A DNA stretch of 64,000 bases from Streptomycetaceae bacterium. Its GTDB lineage: Bacteria > Actinomycetota > Actinomycetes > Nanopelagicales > Nanopelagicaceae. The position numbers and the translations under genes are program-made. Positions 44,223 to 54,608 of the stretch are shown here, piece by piece; position 1 is the first letter of the stretch; each line of letters starts with the position of its first letter. The stretch spans positions 186,001 to 250,000 of the forward strand of contig JAIXXJ010000019.1 of NCBI GenBank assembly GCA_027490815.1, written 5' to 3'. The notes under the pieces are model-generated. The model saw nothing but the letters and a program-made list of their open reading frames with translations, did not search any database and had not been told where the DNA came from.

Positions 44223-45092
44223 ATGTGGGCCCTGGTGATTAATCCCGTTGCAGGACAGGGTAAAGGAGCAACGGTCGGGTCTTATGTCGCCGGCTATCTC
44301 CAGAATGTTTCTGCTCCTTTTGTGATAGTGACTGGAAAATCCTCAACCGCACTTGTTGATCATCTTGAGAGTTTTCTAGCAAATAACTCTAATTGCAAGG
44401 GGGTTATTTGCGTTGGAGGAGATGGGCTTCTACATATAGTTTTACAAAAGGTTGTCCCGGTTCATGTTCCGATTGCCGTGATTCCAGCAGGAACGGGTAA
44501 TGATTTTGTTCGGTCTCTTGGTTGGGATCTTTCTGATGTCGATTGGCAACTAGAACACATCCTCAATTTCGATCCAGTCCCATTGGATCTAGGTTTGGTG
44601 GACGGAGAGTGGTTTGCAAGTGTTCTCTCTACTGGTTTTGATGCTGTTGTCAACGAACGTGCTAATAAACTGAGCTGGCCGAAAGGTCCTATGAAATACA
44701 ACGCAAGTATTGCCATTGAACTTCCACGGTTCAAACCGAAAGATTATGAGATTCAATTAGATGATCGGACCATAACTACCCAAGCTATGTTGATAGCAGT
44801 AGGAAATGGGCGTTCTTACGGCGGCGGAATGCTTGTGTGCCCTAATGCTGACATGAGTGATGGCTATTTTGATGTGATGGTTCTGCATCCCGTTTCAAAA
44901 ATTGAGTTCATTAAGACCTTCCCATCTGTTTTTATAGGAGCGCATGTGGATCATCCTGCAGTAGAGATAGTTCGAAGTAAGAAGGTACGAATCCAATCAA
45001 AAGCTGTTGCATACAGTGACGGTGAGCGAGTTGGTCAACTTCCTGTAAACGCTGAATGTATCCCCGGTGCAATGCTTGGATGGAGACCATGA
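44223..45092 (+). CDS. Diacylglycerol/sphingosine kinase-like lipid kinase
   Basis: A 289-residue protein of the DAGK_cat family (YegS/DgkB type). Motifs are INPVAGQGKG at the N-terminus, VGGDGLLHIVLQ (GGDGT-like nucleotide loop, here with Leu in place of Thr) and IPAGTGNDFVRSLG. The C-terminal domain includes AVGNGRSYGGGMLVCPNADMSDG. It likely phosphorylates diacylglycerol or a related lipid; the substrate is open. It overlaps helY by 4 bp (ATGA). Confidence 0.88.
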   Translation: MWALVINPVAGQGKGATVGSYVAGYLQNVSAPFVIVTGKSSTALVDHLESFLANNSNCKGVICVGGDGLLHIVLQKVVPVHVPIAVIPAGTGNDFVRSLGWDLSDVDWQLEHILNFDPVPLDLGLVDGEWFASVLSTGFDAVVNERANKLSWPKGPMKYNASIAIELPRFKPKDYEIQLDDRTITTQAMLIAVGNGRSYGGGMLVCPNADMSDGYFDVMVLHPVSKIEFIKTFPSVFIGAHVDHPAVEIVRSKKVRIQSKAVAYSDGERVGQLPVNAECIPGAMLGWRP

Positions 45093-47464
45093 CAACGCCG
45101 GCCGCTTCATATGCTGCGGCTAAAAAGCGCGGAATGCACCCTGTTACAACTGCTTTCGTTCAAACATTTGATTTTGAATTTGATCTATTCCAAATTTCTG
45201 CCTGCCACGCAGTCGAAGATGGAAAGGGTGTTCTAGTAGCTGCGCCAACGGGCGCTGGAAAAACAGTTGTCGGGGAGTTCGCTGCCTATTTTGCACTTCA
45301 AGCTGGCAAGAAATGTTTCTACACAACTCCGATTAAGGCTCTTTCTAACCAAAAATATGCTGAGTTCGCAGAAAAATTCGGCGAGGATCGAGTCGGTCTG
45401 TTGACTGGAGATACGAGTATTAACTCTGAGGCAGATATTCTCGTGATGACGACCGAAGTTCTGAGAAACATGCTCTATGCGGGCTCGAATACTCTTACAA
45501 ATTTAGGTGCTGTCGTAATGGATGAAGTTCATTATTTAGCAGACAAGTTTCGCGGAGCTGTTTGGGAAGAGGTTTTGATTCACCTCATGGAGAGCGTGCA
45601 GGTCATTTCACTATCTGCAACGGTTTCAAATGCTGAGGAGTTTGGGGAGTGGCTAGGGGAAATTCGAGGTGAAACCGAGGTCATTGTTAGTGAAATACGT
45701 CCGATACCTCTTTTTCAGCATGTACTAATTGGAAATCGCCTTCTAGATCTTTTTGAGCAGCCAGGACGGGTGAACCCTGAGATATTGAAACGAGAAAGGG
45801 AGGCGATAAGACGAACCAGTTTGGGCCGCAATCGTCGGTCACGCTTTGATGATTCTAGTGATCGTCTTTCACGCTCTGACATCATAGAAAAGCTACAAGG
45901 TGAGAATTTACTGCCTGCGATAACGTTTATTTTCTCTCGAATTGGTTGTGATGCTGCAGTAAAACAATGTTTGAATGCTGGCCTTCGCTTAACCTCACCA
46001 CAAGAGCGTGAGGAAATACGATCAACGGCTCTTCGCTATACACAAAACATTGCTGAAGAAGATTTGGAAGTTCTTGGCTTTACTGAATGGTTGACCGCCT
46101 TGGAGCGGGGCATCGCAGCACATCATGCTGGGTTGCTTCCAAGTTTTAAAGGAGCCGTTGAGGACCTTTTTCAACGAGGGTTAGTAAAGGCTGTCTTTGC
46201 CACCGAGACTCTGGCATTAGGTATCAATATGCCAGCTCGAACTGTTGTCCTAGAAAAACTTGTGAAGTTCAACGGCGAAGCTCACGTTCCTGTTACCCCC
46301 GGTGAATACACTCAACTAACAGGTCGTGCAGGTCGTCGAGGAATCGACATTGAAGGCAATGCTGTCATTCTATGGTCACCAACTGTCGACTCTGCAGCGG
46401 CAGCAGGTTTGGCATCTACTCGCACATATCCGCTGCGTTCATCTTTCTCACCTTCTTACAATATGTCTATTAATTTGATCGCACAGTTTGGTCGGGAACG
46501 GGCCCGTCGATCTCTCGAATCATCTTTTGCGCAGTTTCAAGCTGATAGAGCAGTTGTTGGACTTACTCGTCAGATCCGAAAAAATGAAGCATCCATTCAA
46601 AAGTTAATGAAGGATGCAAGTTGCCATATGGGAGATTTTGATGAGTATGCGCGGATTCGAAGATCCATAAAAGAAGTTGAGGTTTTACTAAGCCGTCGTG
46701 ATCAGCGGAAGACATTCGAAAACAGGCAAAGAGGACACCTTGAGGGGGAGTTATCTGAACTTCGAAAGAATATGAAGAGTCATACTTGTCACGGTTGCGC
46801 CGAACGTGAAGATCATTCTCGCTTGGCAGAACGAGCAGGACGATTAACCAGAGAAAATGATGGATTAACATCTAGGGTAGAAAATAGAACTCACGTAATC
46901 GCTAAGACATTTGATCAAATCTGCCAAGTCCTAGATCACTTGGATTACATTCATGGAGAAAAGCCCTCTACACAGGGCAAGATCCTCACCAAGATTTATG
47001 CAGAATCAGATCTTTTGCTGACCGAATCAATTCGCCGAGGCCTTTTGGATGATCTCAATAGTGCAGAGCTGTTATCCGTTGCTTCTTGCATGATATTTGA
47101 ATCAAGATCGGCGGAAAATATCGCACCAAAGATGCCAAGTGCAAAAGTTACATCAACTATTACAGAAGTAATTGCTCTATGGGCAGAACTTGAAAAAATT
47201 GAAAGTGATTTTGGAGTAAAGACTCAGCGAGAGCCAGATGCGGGATTTGTTTTCATCTCTTATCGTTGGGCTATGGGAAATTCTTTACGTAATGTCCTTA
47301 AGGGCAGTGATATGTCAGTCGGTGATTTTGTTAGGTCAACAAAACAACTTATTGACCTGCTGAATCAAATTGCTGGTGCTAGTGAGAATTTGCGTCCTGC
47401 ATGTAAAGAGGCGGTAAAAAAGATCGATCGCGGCGTCGTGGCATATCTATTGGGCGATTTATGA
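45089..47464 (+). CDS. helY: SKI2-like DEAD/DEAH-box helicase HelY
   Basis: A roughly 791-residue superfamily 2 helicase of the Ski2/Mtr4 type, probably an RNA helicase. Motifs in order: AAPTGAGKTVVGEF (I), TTPIKALSNQKYAEF (Ia), MDEVHYLADK (II, DEVH), SLSATVSN (III), and QLTGRAGRRGID (VI). A helical C-terminal domain with CHGC holds further cysteines. It matches mycobacterial HelY downstream of tatC. ATG 45089 lies in an ATGA overlap with the previous gene. Confidence 0.92.
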   Translation: MTTPAASYAAAKKRGMHPVTTAFVQTFDFEFDLFQISACHAVEDGKGVLVAAPTGAGKTVVGEFAAYFALQAGKKCFYTTPIKALSNQKYAEFAEKFGEDRVGLLTGDTSINSEADILVMTTEVLRNMLYAGSNTLTNLGAVVMDEVHYLADKFRGAVWEEVLIHLMESVQVISLSATVSNAEEFGEWLGEIRGETEVIVSEIRPIPLFQHVLIGNRLLDLFEQPGRVNPEILKREREAIRRTSLGRNRRSRFDDSSDRLSRSDIIEKLQGENLLPAITFIFSRIGCDAAVKQCLNAGLRLTSPQEREEIRSTALRYTQNIAEEDLEVLGFTEWLTALERGIAAHHAGLLPSFKGAVEDLFQRGLVKAVFATETLALGINMPARTVVLEKLVKFNGEAHVPVTPGEYTQLTGRAGRRGIDIEGNAVILWSPTVDSAAAAGLASTRTYPLRSSFSPSYNMSINLIAQFGRERARRSLESSFAQFQADRAVVGLTRQIRKNEASIQKLMKDASCHMGDFDEYARIRRSIKEVEVLLSRRDQRKTFENRQRGHLEGELSELRKNMKSHTCHGCAEREDHSRLAERAGRLTRENDGLTSRVENRTHVIAKTFDQICQVLDHLDYIHGEKPSTQGKILTKIYAESDLLLTESIRRGLLDDLNSAELLSVASCMIFESRSAENIAPKMPSAKVTSTITEVIALWAELEKIESDFGVKTQREPDAGFVFISYRWAMGNSLRNVLKGSDMSVGDFVRSTKQLIDLLNQIAGASENLRPACKEAVKKIDRGVVAYLLGDL

Positions 47465-48363
47465 CTCTGATGCTTCTAGACAGCGCATCTCTTTGGTATC
47501 GCGCCTATTACGGAATGCCGGACACAATGCTTTCACCCGATGGTATATCGGTAAACGCAGTGCGAGGTTATGTCGATATGACCGCTCGATTAGTCCAGGC
47601 TTATAAACCAAATCGATTAGTTGCATGTCTAGATGGTGATTGGCGTCCAAGTTGGCGGGTTGATATTTTTCCAGATTACAAAGCAAATCGAATAGAAGAA
47701 GACGGCGAAACTGAAGAAGAACCAGAAACCCTCACCCCTCAAATTCCTATTCTATTGGACCTGCTTGATCTATTCGGAATACCGGTAGTTGGCGTCGATG
47801 ATTATGAAGCTGATGATGTAATGGCAACCTATGCACATATTGAGAAAGGTCCTATACGAATAGTTACGGGTGATAGAGATCTGTTTCAAGTAGTCGATGA
47901 CAAAAAAGATGTCAAAGTTGTTTATCTAGCTAAGGGTTTATCGCAACACGATTTAGTCGATATTAAGTATGTTGCAGACAAATATTCTATTCCTGGAGAT
48001 AGGTATGATCTCTTTGCAATGTTTCGCGGAGATCCTTCAGATGGACTGCCTGGAGTAAAAGGTATCGGAGAAAAGGGCGCTGCAATCATTGCCAACTCAT
48101 ATGCCAGCGTTGATGAAGCGTTAGCAGGTGCACACAATGCTGACGAGGGTCTTGCACCAGGTTTGGCTAAGAAAATTATTGCTGGTTCCGATTATTTAAA
48201 GATCGCCCCAACTTTAGTTCGCGTTGCTAGGGATGTTCCTTTACCAAAAGTGGATTTAGCCCTTCCTAAGGCACCAACTGATCTTTCATCAATCTACCAA
48301 TTTAAGGAGCGTTATGCCTTGGGGGCAAGCGTAGATCGTTTGATCAGTGCATTAGGTTGGTAG
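47461..48363 (+). CDS. 5'-3' exonuclease (PolA-like flap/exonuclease domain)
   Basis: A 300-residue stand-alone homologue of the N-terminal 5' nuclease domain of DNA polymerase I, equivalent to mycobacterial Rv2090. Metal-binding acidic residues lie in MLLDSASLWYRAYYG, VACLDGD, DDYEADDVMAT and VTGDRDLFQ; the helix-hairpin-helix is DGLPGVKGIGEKGAA. It probably removes RNA primers or flaps. ATGA overlap with helY. Confidence 0.9.
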   Translation: MTLMLLDSASLWYRAYYGMPDTMLSPDGISVNAVRGYVDMTARLVQAYKPNRLVACLDGDWRPSWRVDIFPDYKANRIEEDGETEEEPETLTPQIPILLDLLDLFGIPVVGVDDYEADDVMATYAHIEKGPIRIVTGDRDLFQVVDDKKDVKVVYLAKGLSQHDLVDIKYVADKYSIPGDRYDLFAMFRGDPSDGLPGVKGIGEKGAAIIANSYASVDEALAGAHNADEGLAPGLAKKIIAGSDYLKIAPTLVRVARDVPLPKVDLALPKAPTDLSSIYQFKERYALGASVDRLISALGW

Positions 48364-49721
48364 GAATTCTTCTCTCTGCTATCTCAGGACTTCTTTTATC
48401 GCTTGCTTATGAACCAGTAGGGAAGTGGTGGATAGCACCACTAGCAATAAGTCTGCATATATATTCAATGCACCTTACAAAACACAAGGTAATCTCTGCG
48501 CTTATCTTTGCGCTCGTATTAAATACGGTAGTTTTACATTGGAGTAGCACATTTGTTGGCTCATTGCCTTGGTTGATACTCTCCACTGGATTGGCTATTT
48601 TCTATATACCTTTGGCGTTGGTTTCGCGATGGGGTATGTCAATTTACCCGGTTGTTTTTATAGTGATGGAAGAGGTCAGAAATTATTTTCCATTTGGGGG
48701 ATTTGGATGGACAAGATTGGCCTACACACAGGCTGATGCCCCTTATGCGCGGATTGCTGCGATCGGTGGATCAGTTGCTTTATCCAGCTTTGTGTTGCTA
48801 ATTGCGCTCGGTCTTTTTATCCTTTCGCAGAAACGCTTAACTTTAATACCACTAGTTCCTGCATTATTTCTTTTAGTACCGTTTCAGTTACAGAGTATTG
48901 GATCAACTGAAGTTCTCATGATTCAAGGGAATGTCCCACAACTTGGTTTGGATTTTAACTCTAGGGCGAAAGAAGTATTCAATAATCATCTGGAACTCAC
49001 GAAACAAGAGCTACGAAAAGATCCCAGTGTTGACTTCATCCTGTGGCCTGAGAACTCAGTTGACGTAGATCCATTTCAGTATCCCGACGTTAAGCAACAG
49101 CTTGACTCTATCGATCAGCCACTGATTATCGGTGCTGTATTGGGCAAAGGAAACAAGTTACTCAATACGTCGATCCTTTGGGGCGGCGAACTTCCACCAA
49201 CATACATAAAACAGCATTTGACACCATTTGGTGAATACATTCCGTTACGTTCTATCGCGTCCTTGATATCGCCGTATACGGACCGTGTAACTGATTTTGA
49301 GCCAGGTCGAGGACAGGTACTTTTTACTGTAAAAGATGCAGTTATCGCTCCAGTTATTTGCTTTGAGTTAATTGATGATCAAATACTTCATGAAGCCGCC
49401 GTTTCTTCCAATCTTTTAGCGGTTCAAACCAATAGCGCAACCTTTGGTATGTCGGCTGAAAGCGCACAACAGTTATCCATGACGAGAGTTCGAGCAATAG
49501 AACATGGGCGAAGTATTGTTTCGGTATCTACCACCGGATACTCAGCTGTAATTGATCGAAATGGAAAAGTTCTTCAACAAACATCAATGGGAACGGCTGA
49601 AAGCATTCGTGCTCAAGTAGATTTATTGGAAGGCCAGACACCTAGAGACAGGATGGGCAGATGGGCAATGTTTCTAACGATCGGCATCTTGATCTTGATC
49701 GCCCGGCGAGAGTATCGCTAG
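48357..49721 (+). CDS. lnt: Apolipoprotein N-acyltransferase
   Basis: Adds the third acyl chain to lipoproteins at the membrane. The 454-residue protein has about six N-terminal hydrophobic segments, then a nitrilase-type domain. The Glu-Lys-Cys triad is visible in WPENS (about 229), YIKQHLTPFGEYIPLR (about 282) and VICFE (about 335). A TTG start at 48357 overlaps the exonuclease gene by 7 bp; no ATG gives a suitable N-terminus. In mycobacteria this domain is often fused to a mannosyltransferase (Ppm1), but here it stands alone. Confidence 0.9.
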   Translation: MVGILLSAISGLLLSLAYEPVGKWWIAPLAISLHIYSMHLTKHKVISALIFALVLNTVVLHWSSTFVGSLPWLILSTGLAIFYIPLALVSRWGMSIYPVVFIVMEEVRNYFPFGGFGWTRLAYTQADAPYARIAAIGGSVALSSFVLLIALGLFILSQKRLTLIPLVPALFLLVPFQLQSIGSTEVLMIQGNVPQLGLDFNSRAKEVFNNHLELTKQELRKDPSVDFILWPENSVDVDPFQYPDVKQQLDSIDQPLIIGAVLGKGNKLLNTSILWGGELPPTYIKQHLTPFGEYIPLRSIASLISPYTDRVTDFEPGRGQVLFTVKDAVIAPVICFELIDDQILHEAAVSSNLLAVQTNSATFGMSAESAQQLSMTRVRAIEHGRSIVSVSTTGYSAVIDRNGKVLQQTSMGTAESIRAQVDLLEGQTPRDRMGRWAMFLTIGILILIARREYR

Positions 49722-49722
49722 T

Positions 49723-49752
49723 GCCGATAAGTTACATTATGTAAACTTAGGC
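49723..49752. terminator. Weak dyad between convergent lnt and gcvP
   Basis: GCC...AAGTT-ACAT (49723-49737) pairs with ATGT...AACTT-AGGC (49739-49752), with small bulges. It contains the gcvP stop codon. No T-tract follows on either strand, so termination is uncertain. Confidence 0.3.
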
Positions 49753-52623
49753 AAATTCGGAGATGGGCAAGCACGAACAAACCAGGTTTCGGTCTCCGTA
49801 AGCACCGTCTATACGCCCCACTGCCGGCCAATACTTACCTTTCAAACCAATTATCTCACCCGCAATCAAACCATCTCTTTTTTCGGGCAAAGCTGCAAAT
49901 TCACGGCTATAAGAACGGTCCCATTCACCAGAAATTACGGATTCAACGGTGTGTGGTGCGTTTCTTAGAGCTGACTCCTCTACAGGAATTAATCCGTCGA
50001 GTATTTCTTGAATTTCTCCATGAATCGAAATCATCGCAGATATAAATCTATCAATTTCTGCAAGATCTTCACTTTCGGTGGGTTCAATCATCAGTGTCCC
50101 AGGCACGGGAAAACTCATTGTAGGTGCGTGAAAACCATAATCCATCAACCTTTTAGCGACGTCATCGACTGTCACACCACTTATTTTTGTAATCTCGCGC
50201 AGATCCAAGATGCATTCATGTGCAACTCGACCCTTCTCCCCCGTATATAGAACAGGAAAGTACGGATCTAATTTCGTTGCCATGTAATTTGCCGAGAGAA
50301 TTGCAATCGATGTTGCACGAGTTAAACCTTCTGCACCCATCATTCGAATATATGCCCACGAAATAGGCAAAATGTTTGCTGAGCCAAATGGCGCACCGCT
50401 AATTGGTCCAGGGCCAGTTTTAGGTCCAGATGTTTGATCCATCGGGTGATTGGGCAAAAAAGGAGCAAGATGTGCTTTTGAGATGACAGGACCAACACCT
50501 GGTCCTCCACCACCATGGGGTATGCAGAATGTTTTATGAAGGTTCAGGTGTGAAACGTCGGCGCCGAATTTGCCAGGTTGTGAAAGCCCAACAAGTGCAT
50601 TCAGGTTCGCGCCATCAACGTAAACCTGTCCCCCAGCGTTGTGCACCATTTCACAAATCTGCGTGATTGCAGACTCAAAAACGCCATGTGTTGACGGATA
50701 AGTAACCATGATTGCAGCAAGATTATCGGAATGTATTGAAATCTTTTCTTTGATATCTTGAATGCTTACATTTCCAGATTCATCACAATCAACAACAACA
50801 ACTCTCATTCCCGCCATAACAGCGCTGGCTGCATTAGTTCCGTGTGCACTAGATGGAATCAAACAAATCGTTCTTTGCTCATCGCCCCTTGAATCATGAT
50901 AATTTCTGATTGCAAGTAAGCCTGCAAATTCTCCCTGGCTTCCCGCGTTGGGTTGCAAGCTCACTGCGTCATATCCAGTGATGGCGATCAACCATGTAGA
51001 AAGTTCTGTGATTAGTTGTCGATATCCAGCACTCTGCTCAATTGGAGAGAATGGATGTATTGATGAGAATTCAGGCCACGTTACCGCTTCCATCTCCGTT
51101 GTTGCGTTCAACTTCATAGTACAGCTGCCTAACGGGATCATTGTTCGATCTAACGCTAAGTCTCTGTCGGAAAGTGTGCGAATGTAGCGCAACATAGATG
51201 TCTCAGAACGATGTGTATTAAAAACAGGATGCTGCAAAAATGTTGAAGTCCTTGTCAGATGATTTGGTAATTGTGTTGAACTTACAACGAGAGCTTGCGT
51301 TTTAAAAATCTGCGCAAGTGCATCAAGAGTTTTCTGATTAGTTGTTTCATCAAGTGAAATCCCAACATGGCGTTCATCTATTGCACGAAGATTGATTCTC
51401 ACTGCTTGACTTGCAGCATGTATGGCTGCCGCATTGGGAACTTTCACAACTATTGTGTCGAAAAAGTGATTTGTTTTTACATCAAAACCCGCGTCTTTGA
51501 GCGCTGTAACTAACGCGGCCGTCTGGGAATTAATTTTATTTGCAATTGCCTTAAGTCCCGTAGGGCCGTGCCACATCGCATAGAAAGCACTCATGACTGC
51601 AAGCAAAACCTGAGCTGTGCAAATGTTACTTGTCGCTTTATCGCGACGTATGTGCTGCTCTCGAGTTTGCAGCGCTAGTCGAAATGCAGGATTGCCATGT
51701 GCATCTAAACTCTGACCAACTAATCTCCCAGGTAACGAGCGTTCTAACCCAGATCGAACACTTAGAAAACCTGCATGAGGCCCACCAAAACCCATAGGAA
51801 CACCAAAGCGCTGGGCTGATCCCAGTGCGATATCGGCCCCCCACTCCCCTGGAGCTTTAAGAACGGTAAGCGAAAGAAGATCTACCGCAGCGATGAGTAA
51901 CCCGTCTTTGTCATGCGCCCAGTTGGCGATATCTGAGTAATTTCGGATTTCCCCCGTTGAATCCGGATACTGCACTAGTACTCCGAAAACATTCTCATTC
52001 GATAGATTTGCTAACGACTGAGGATCAGAAAAATCGACTGTCTTAACCGCAATACCTAATGGCTTGGCACGTGTAGAAACAACGGCAAGGGTTTGTTGAT
52101 GCACTTTTTGATCTATCAAGAAGATGGCATCATCGCTTCCCTTAAACACTCTTCGAGCTAACGTCATTGCTTCGGCAGCAGCTGTGGATTCATCTAGCAT
52201 CGAAGCATTTGCAGTTTGCAATGCGGTTAGTTCACATACAACTGTTTGGAAGGCAAACAACGCCTCTAAGCGCCCCTGAGATATCTCCGGTTGATACGGT
52301 GTATAGGCGGTGTACCAAGCAGGATTTTCTAAAACATTTCTTAGCACCACTGGTGGGGTAATAGTTGCGTTGTATCCACACCCTATCAACGACGTAAAAA
52401 CCGCATTCTTATCGGCAATCTCATGAAGTGCTGCAATAGTTTCACTCTCGGTCAGAGGCTGCGGCAATACATTTTCTAACTTTTCCGTGATAGTGATATT
52501 TTCAGGAACGACATCTGCAATGAAATCTTTTAGGCTCGAATAACCAAGCTCCATCAGCATTGTTGATGTTTGAACCTCATTGGGGCCTATGTGGCGGTTT
52601 TCAAAAGCCTCATGGGAGTTCAC
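49747..52623 (-). CDS. gcvP: Glycine dehydrogenase (decarboxylating), P-protein
   Basis: PLP-dependent decarboxylase of the glycine cleavage system, passing the aminomethyl group to the lipoyl arm of GcvH. At 958 residues it is the single-chain (fused alpha-beta) form: N-terminal half [17 protein letters not shown] and [22 protein letters not shown]-terminal half with the PLP lysine in [20 protein letters not shown] near residue 690. GTG start with GAGGTGA upstream. gcvH is in the same minus-strand cluster, but gcvT is not in the window. Confidence 0.96.
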   Translation of the reverse strand: MNSHEAFENRHIGPNEVQTSTMLMELGYSSLKDFIADVVPENITITEKLENVLPQPLTESETIAALHEIADKNAVFTSLIGCGYNATITPPVVLRNVLENPAWYTAYTPYQPEISQGRLEALFAFQTVVCELTALQTANASMLDESTAAAEAMTLARRVFKGSDDAIFLIDQKVHQQTLAVVSTRAKPLGIAVKTVDFSDPQSLANLSNENVFGVLVQYPDSTGEIRNYSDIANWAHDKDGLLIAAVDLLSLTVLKAPGEWGADIALGSAQRFGVPMGFGGPHAGFLSVRSGLERSLPGRLVGQSLDAHGNPAFRLALQTREQHIRRDKATSNICTAQVLLAVMSAFYAMWHGPTGLKAIANKINSQTAALVTALKDAGFDVKTNHFFDTIVVKVPNAAAIHAASQAVRINLRAIDERHVGISLDETTNQKTLDALAQIFKTQALVVSSTQLPNHLTRTSTFLQHPVFNTHRSETSMLRYIRTLSDRDLALDRTMIPLGSCTMKLNATTEMEAVTWPEFSSIHPFSPIEQSAGYRQLITELSTWLIAITGYDAVSLQPNAGSQGEFAGLLAIRNYHDSRGDEQRTICLIPSSAHGTNAASAVMAGMRVVVVDCDESGNVSIQDIKEKISIHSDNLAAIMVTYPSTHGVFESAITQICEMVHNAGGQVYVDGANLNALVGLSQPGKFGADVSHLNLHKTFCIPHGGGGPGVGPVISKAHLAPFLPNHPMDQTSGPKTGPGPISGAPFGSANILPISWAYIRMMGAEGLTRATSIAILSANYMATKLDPYFPVLYTGEKGRVAHECILDLREITKISGVTVDDVAKRLMDYGFHAPTMSFPVPGTLMIEPTESEDLAEIDRFISAMISIHGEIQEILDGLIPVEESALRNAPHTVESVISGEWDRSYSREFAALPEKRDGLIAGEIIGLKGKYWPAVGRIDGAYGDRNLVCSCLPISEFA

Positions 52624-52685
52624 AACGTCACCTCGCCCAATATCGATCGCCCAAGGTCGGGCTATGGGCGCAAGAGTATTAGCCC

Positions 52686-53186
52686 TTAGGCGCCTTTGCT
52701 CTTTCGACGCAATGAAAGTTCGTCGTTATTCTCACCACTTACGAACTGCCCAGCAACCTCGCCTTGGAGCACTGATAGTGATCCCTCTACTTCGTGCCAT
52801 ACCTTGCCAACTGCGATACCAAAAACACCCTGGCCACCCTGCAATAAATCGATAATCTCATCCGAATTTGTGCATTCATAGATGGATGCACCGTCACTCA
52901 TCAATGTAATTCTCTCTAGCTCTACAACTCCGCTGTTGCGCAAGTGATCCACAGCGGTGCGGATGTTTTGAAGCGAAACCCCGGCATCCAATAAACGTTT
53001 AACAATCTTTAAAACCAGAATATCTCTAAAGCCGTATAAGCGCTGGGTTCCAGAACCGCTGGCAGTTCGAATGCTTGGCTCAAGCAACCCTGTTCTCGCC
53101 CAGTAATCTAATTGCCGATAAGAAATTCCTGCAGCCGAACATGCAGTGGCGCCTCTATAGCCGATCTCTAAATCCTGTGGGGACAC
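52686..53186 (-). CDS. MerR-family regulator (Rv1830-like)
   Basis: A 166-residue regulator with an N-terminal MerR winged HTH ([58 protein letters not shown]). It lacks the cysteine effector sites of metal-sensing MerR proteins. The position beside a bifunctional nuclease, ftsR, garA, gcvH and gcvP matches mycobacterial Rv1830. The effector is unknown. GTG start. The 139-bp upstream gap has a promoter-like pair and a dyad (see separate entries). Confidence 0.88.
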   Translation of the reverse strand: MSPQDLEIGYRGATACSAAGISYRQLDYWARTGLLEPSIRTASGSGTQRLYGFRDILVLKIVKRLLDAGVSLQNIRTAVDHLRNSGVVELERITLMSDGASIYECTNSDEIIDLLQGGQGVFGIAVGKVWHEVEGSLSVLQGEVAGQFVSGENNDELSLRRKSKGA

Positions 53187-53260
53187 GGGAATTCTCGATT
53201 CTCTTGGGGAATGGTTAAAGGTACGGGCTCAGCATCCTGGATTCAACAACCGACACGATC

Positions 53261-53280
53261 AAACCCTCTAGTAGAGGTTT
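53261..53280. promoter_or_regulatory. Dyad over the predicted MerR-gene promoter
   Basis: AAACC-C-TCT / AGAGGTTT inverted repeat with one bulged base, overlapping the predicted -10 at 53276-53281. It could be an operator, possibly autoregulatory. Confidence 0.35.
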
Positions 53281-53304
53281 AGTCTTTTCCCCCTCGTGGG
53301 TCAA
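53276..53304 (-). promoter_or_regulatory. Predicted promoter of the Rv1830-like MerR gene
   Basis: On the minus strand TTGACC (plus 53299-53304) and TAAACC (plus 53276-53281) are separated by 17 bp. Transcription would begin roughly 80 nt before the GTG at 53186. Confidence 0.4.
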
Positions 53305-53325
53305 TTACCCCCAGCTCTATAGCTT

Positions 53326-53811
53326 CTAGCCGATGAAGTCTTCGGGATTGATCTGGTCTAAGAACTCTCTGAACTTCTCGACCTCTTGATTGGTGCCATC
53401 CCCTGCCGGCATCTCGATGCCTGCCTTGCTGAGTACTTCAGCAGTGGCCAGAATATTGCTGTGGGTTCTAATGGCCAAAGCTATTGCATCCGAGGGCCTG
53501 GCATCTAGGGTTAATGCCGTCGAAGATTGGTCTCGAACAAGAAGAGTGGCGAAAAAAACTCCATCAACAAGATCAGTTATATGAACCGCGGTTAGCGTTG
53601 CTTCTAATAAATCCAGAACGTTGCTCATCAAATCATGAGTCAATGGCCTGGCAGGTTCTAGTCCCTGCTGAGCAAAAGCGATCGCTGTTGCTTCCCCAGT
53701 TCCAACCCAAATCGGCAAAAATCTTGAACCATTGATCTCTTTAAGGAGAACAATCGGCTGATTTGAAGGCATCTCAACTCGGACCCCAACAACCTCCATG
53801 GGTATCAGCAT
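53326..53811 (-). CDS. Bifunctional nuclease family protein (DUF151)
   Basis: A 161-residue protein with the BFN fold: MEVVGVRVEMPSNQPIVLLKE, RFLPIWVGTGEATAIAFAQQG, RPLTHDLM, and ARPSDAIALAIRT, then an acidic C-terminal region ending FREFLDQINPEDF. It closely resembles mycobacterial Rv1829. Plant homologues have nuclease activity; the bacterial role is unclear. ATG 53811 or ATG 53799 could start translation; ftsR ends 11 bp upstream. Confidence 0.88.
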   Translation of the reverse strand: MLIPMEVVGVRVEMPSNQPIVLLKEINGSRFLPIWVGTGEATAIAFAQQGLEPARPLTHDLMSNVLDLLEATLTAVHITDLVDGVFFATLLVRDQSSTALTLDARPSDAIALAIRTHSNILATAEVLSKAGIEMPAGDGTNQEVEKFREFLDQINPEDFIG

Positions 53812-53822
53812 TGATCGAAGGT

Positions 53823-54545
53823 CTAACGAACTCGGTTGAGGCCACCACGAACAAGGGCTGCGTGAAGTCTGATCGAGAGTGATGCGATCTCTTTTTGCAC
53901 TTCCTGGGCGCGGGCCTTTGAATCGGAGTTCTTCTGTCGTGTCAACGGAGTAATAACCTGCTCAATCAAACCAATCTCCCGATCTGCGGCCGATTTAAAC
54001 GATCGAAGATGTCTAGGCTCTATTCCAAAGCCGCCCATCTCTGTTACTGCCTTAGCAACTGCTAACGCGTCCCCATCGTAATGACGGCCACGAGGAGCAA
54101 TAAGTCCATAACCCTCCAGCTCGACCAATTGCCCTTCATTGAGTCCACTATTTTTTAAAAGCTCATCACGAGATAAACGCATCTCGCTCACTTCTCCAAA
54201 AGCACTTGGAGCCATTTCGCCATCGATTGTGGCAATGTTCATCGTTGCTCGAGGCGTGGCAACTGCTCCTAGTTGAGCCGGCTGTAGTCCGCGGTCGATA
54301 GCATCAAGATTGTCTTTGATTACCTTCAAAGGAAGATACTGGTCGCGTTGAGCAAGTAAAACATATCGCAAACGATCTAAATCAGAGGTAGTGAACTTAC
54401 GATATCCAGAGGGCGTTCTCTGAGGCTCAATCAGCCCTTCGGATTCAAGAAAGCGAATCTTTGAAATCGTAATGTCTGAGAAGTCTCCCCGCAATCGGTT
54501 AAGAACCTCACCGATGCTCAAATACGCCCGTGCTGGAACTGCCAT
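53823..54545 (-). CDS. ftsR: MerR-family cell-division regulator FtsR
   Basis: A 240-residue MerR protein related to Corynebacterium FtsR and mycobacterial Rv1828. N-terminal HTH: LSIGEVLNRLRGDFSDITISKIRFLESEGLIEPQRTPSGYRKF; a second helical domain follows near residue 120 (LKNSGLNEGQLVELEGYGL). FtsR activates ftsZ in Corynebacterium; the same role is inferred. GGGGAG precedes ATG 54545. Position next to garA matches relatives. Confidence 0.88.
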   Translation of the reverse strand: MAVPARAYLSIGEVLNRLRGDFSDITISKIRFLESEGLIEPQRTPSGYRKFTTSDLDRLRYVLLAQRDQYLPLKVIKDNLDAIDRGLQPAQLGAVATPRATMNIATIDGEMAPSAFGEVSEMRLSRDELLKNSGLNEGQLVELEGYGLIAPRGRHYDGDALAVAKAVTEMGGFGIEPRHLRSFKSAADREIGLIEQVITPLTRQKNSDSKARAQEVQKEIASLSIRLHAALVRGGLNRVR

Positions 54546-54608
54546 GTCTACTCCCCTAGAATCGATCAATCTTTGATTGAATACTTCTCGTTCTTTGAAA
54601 CTAAGTGC

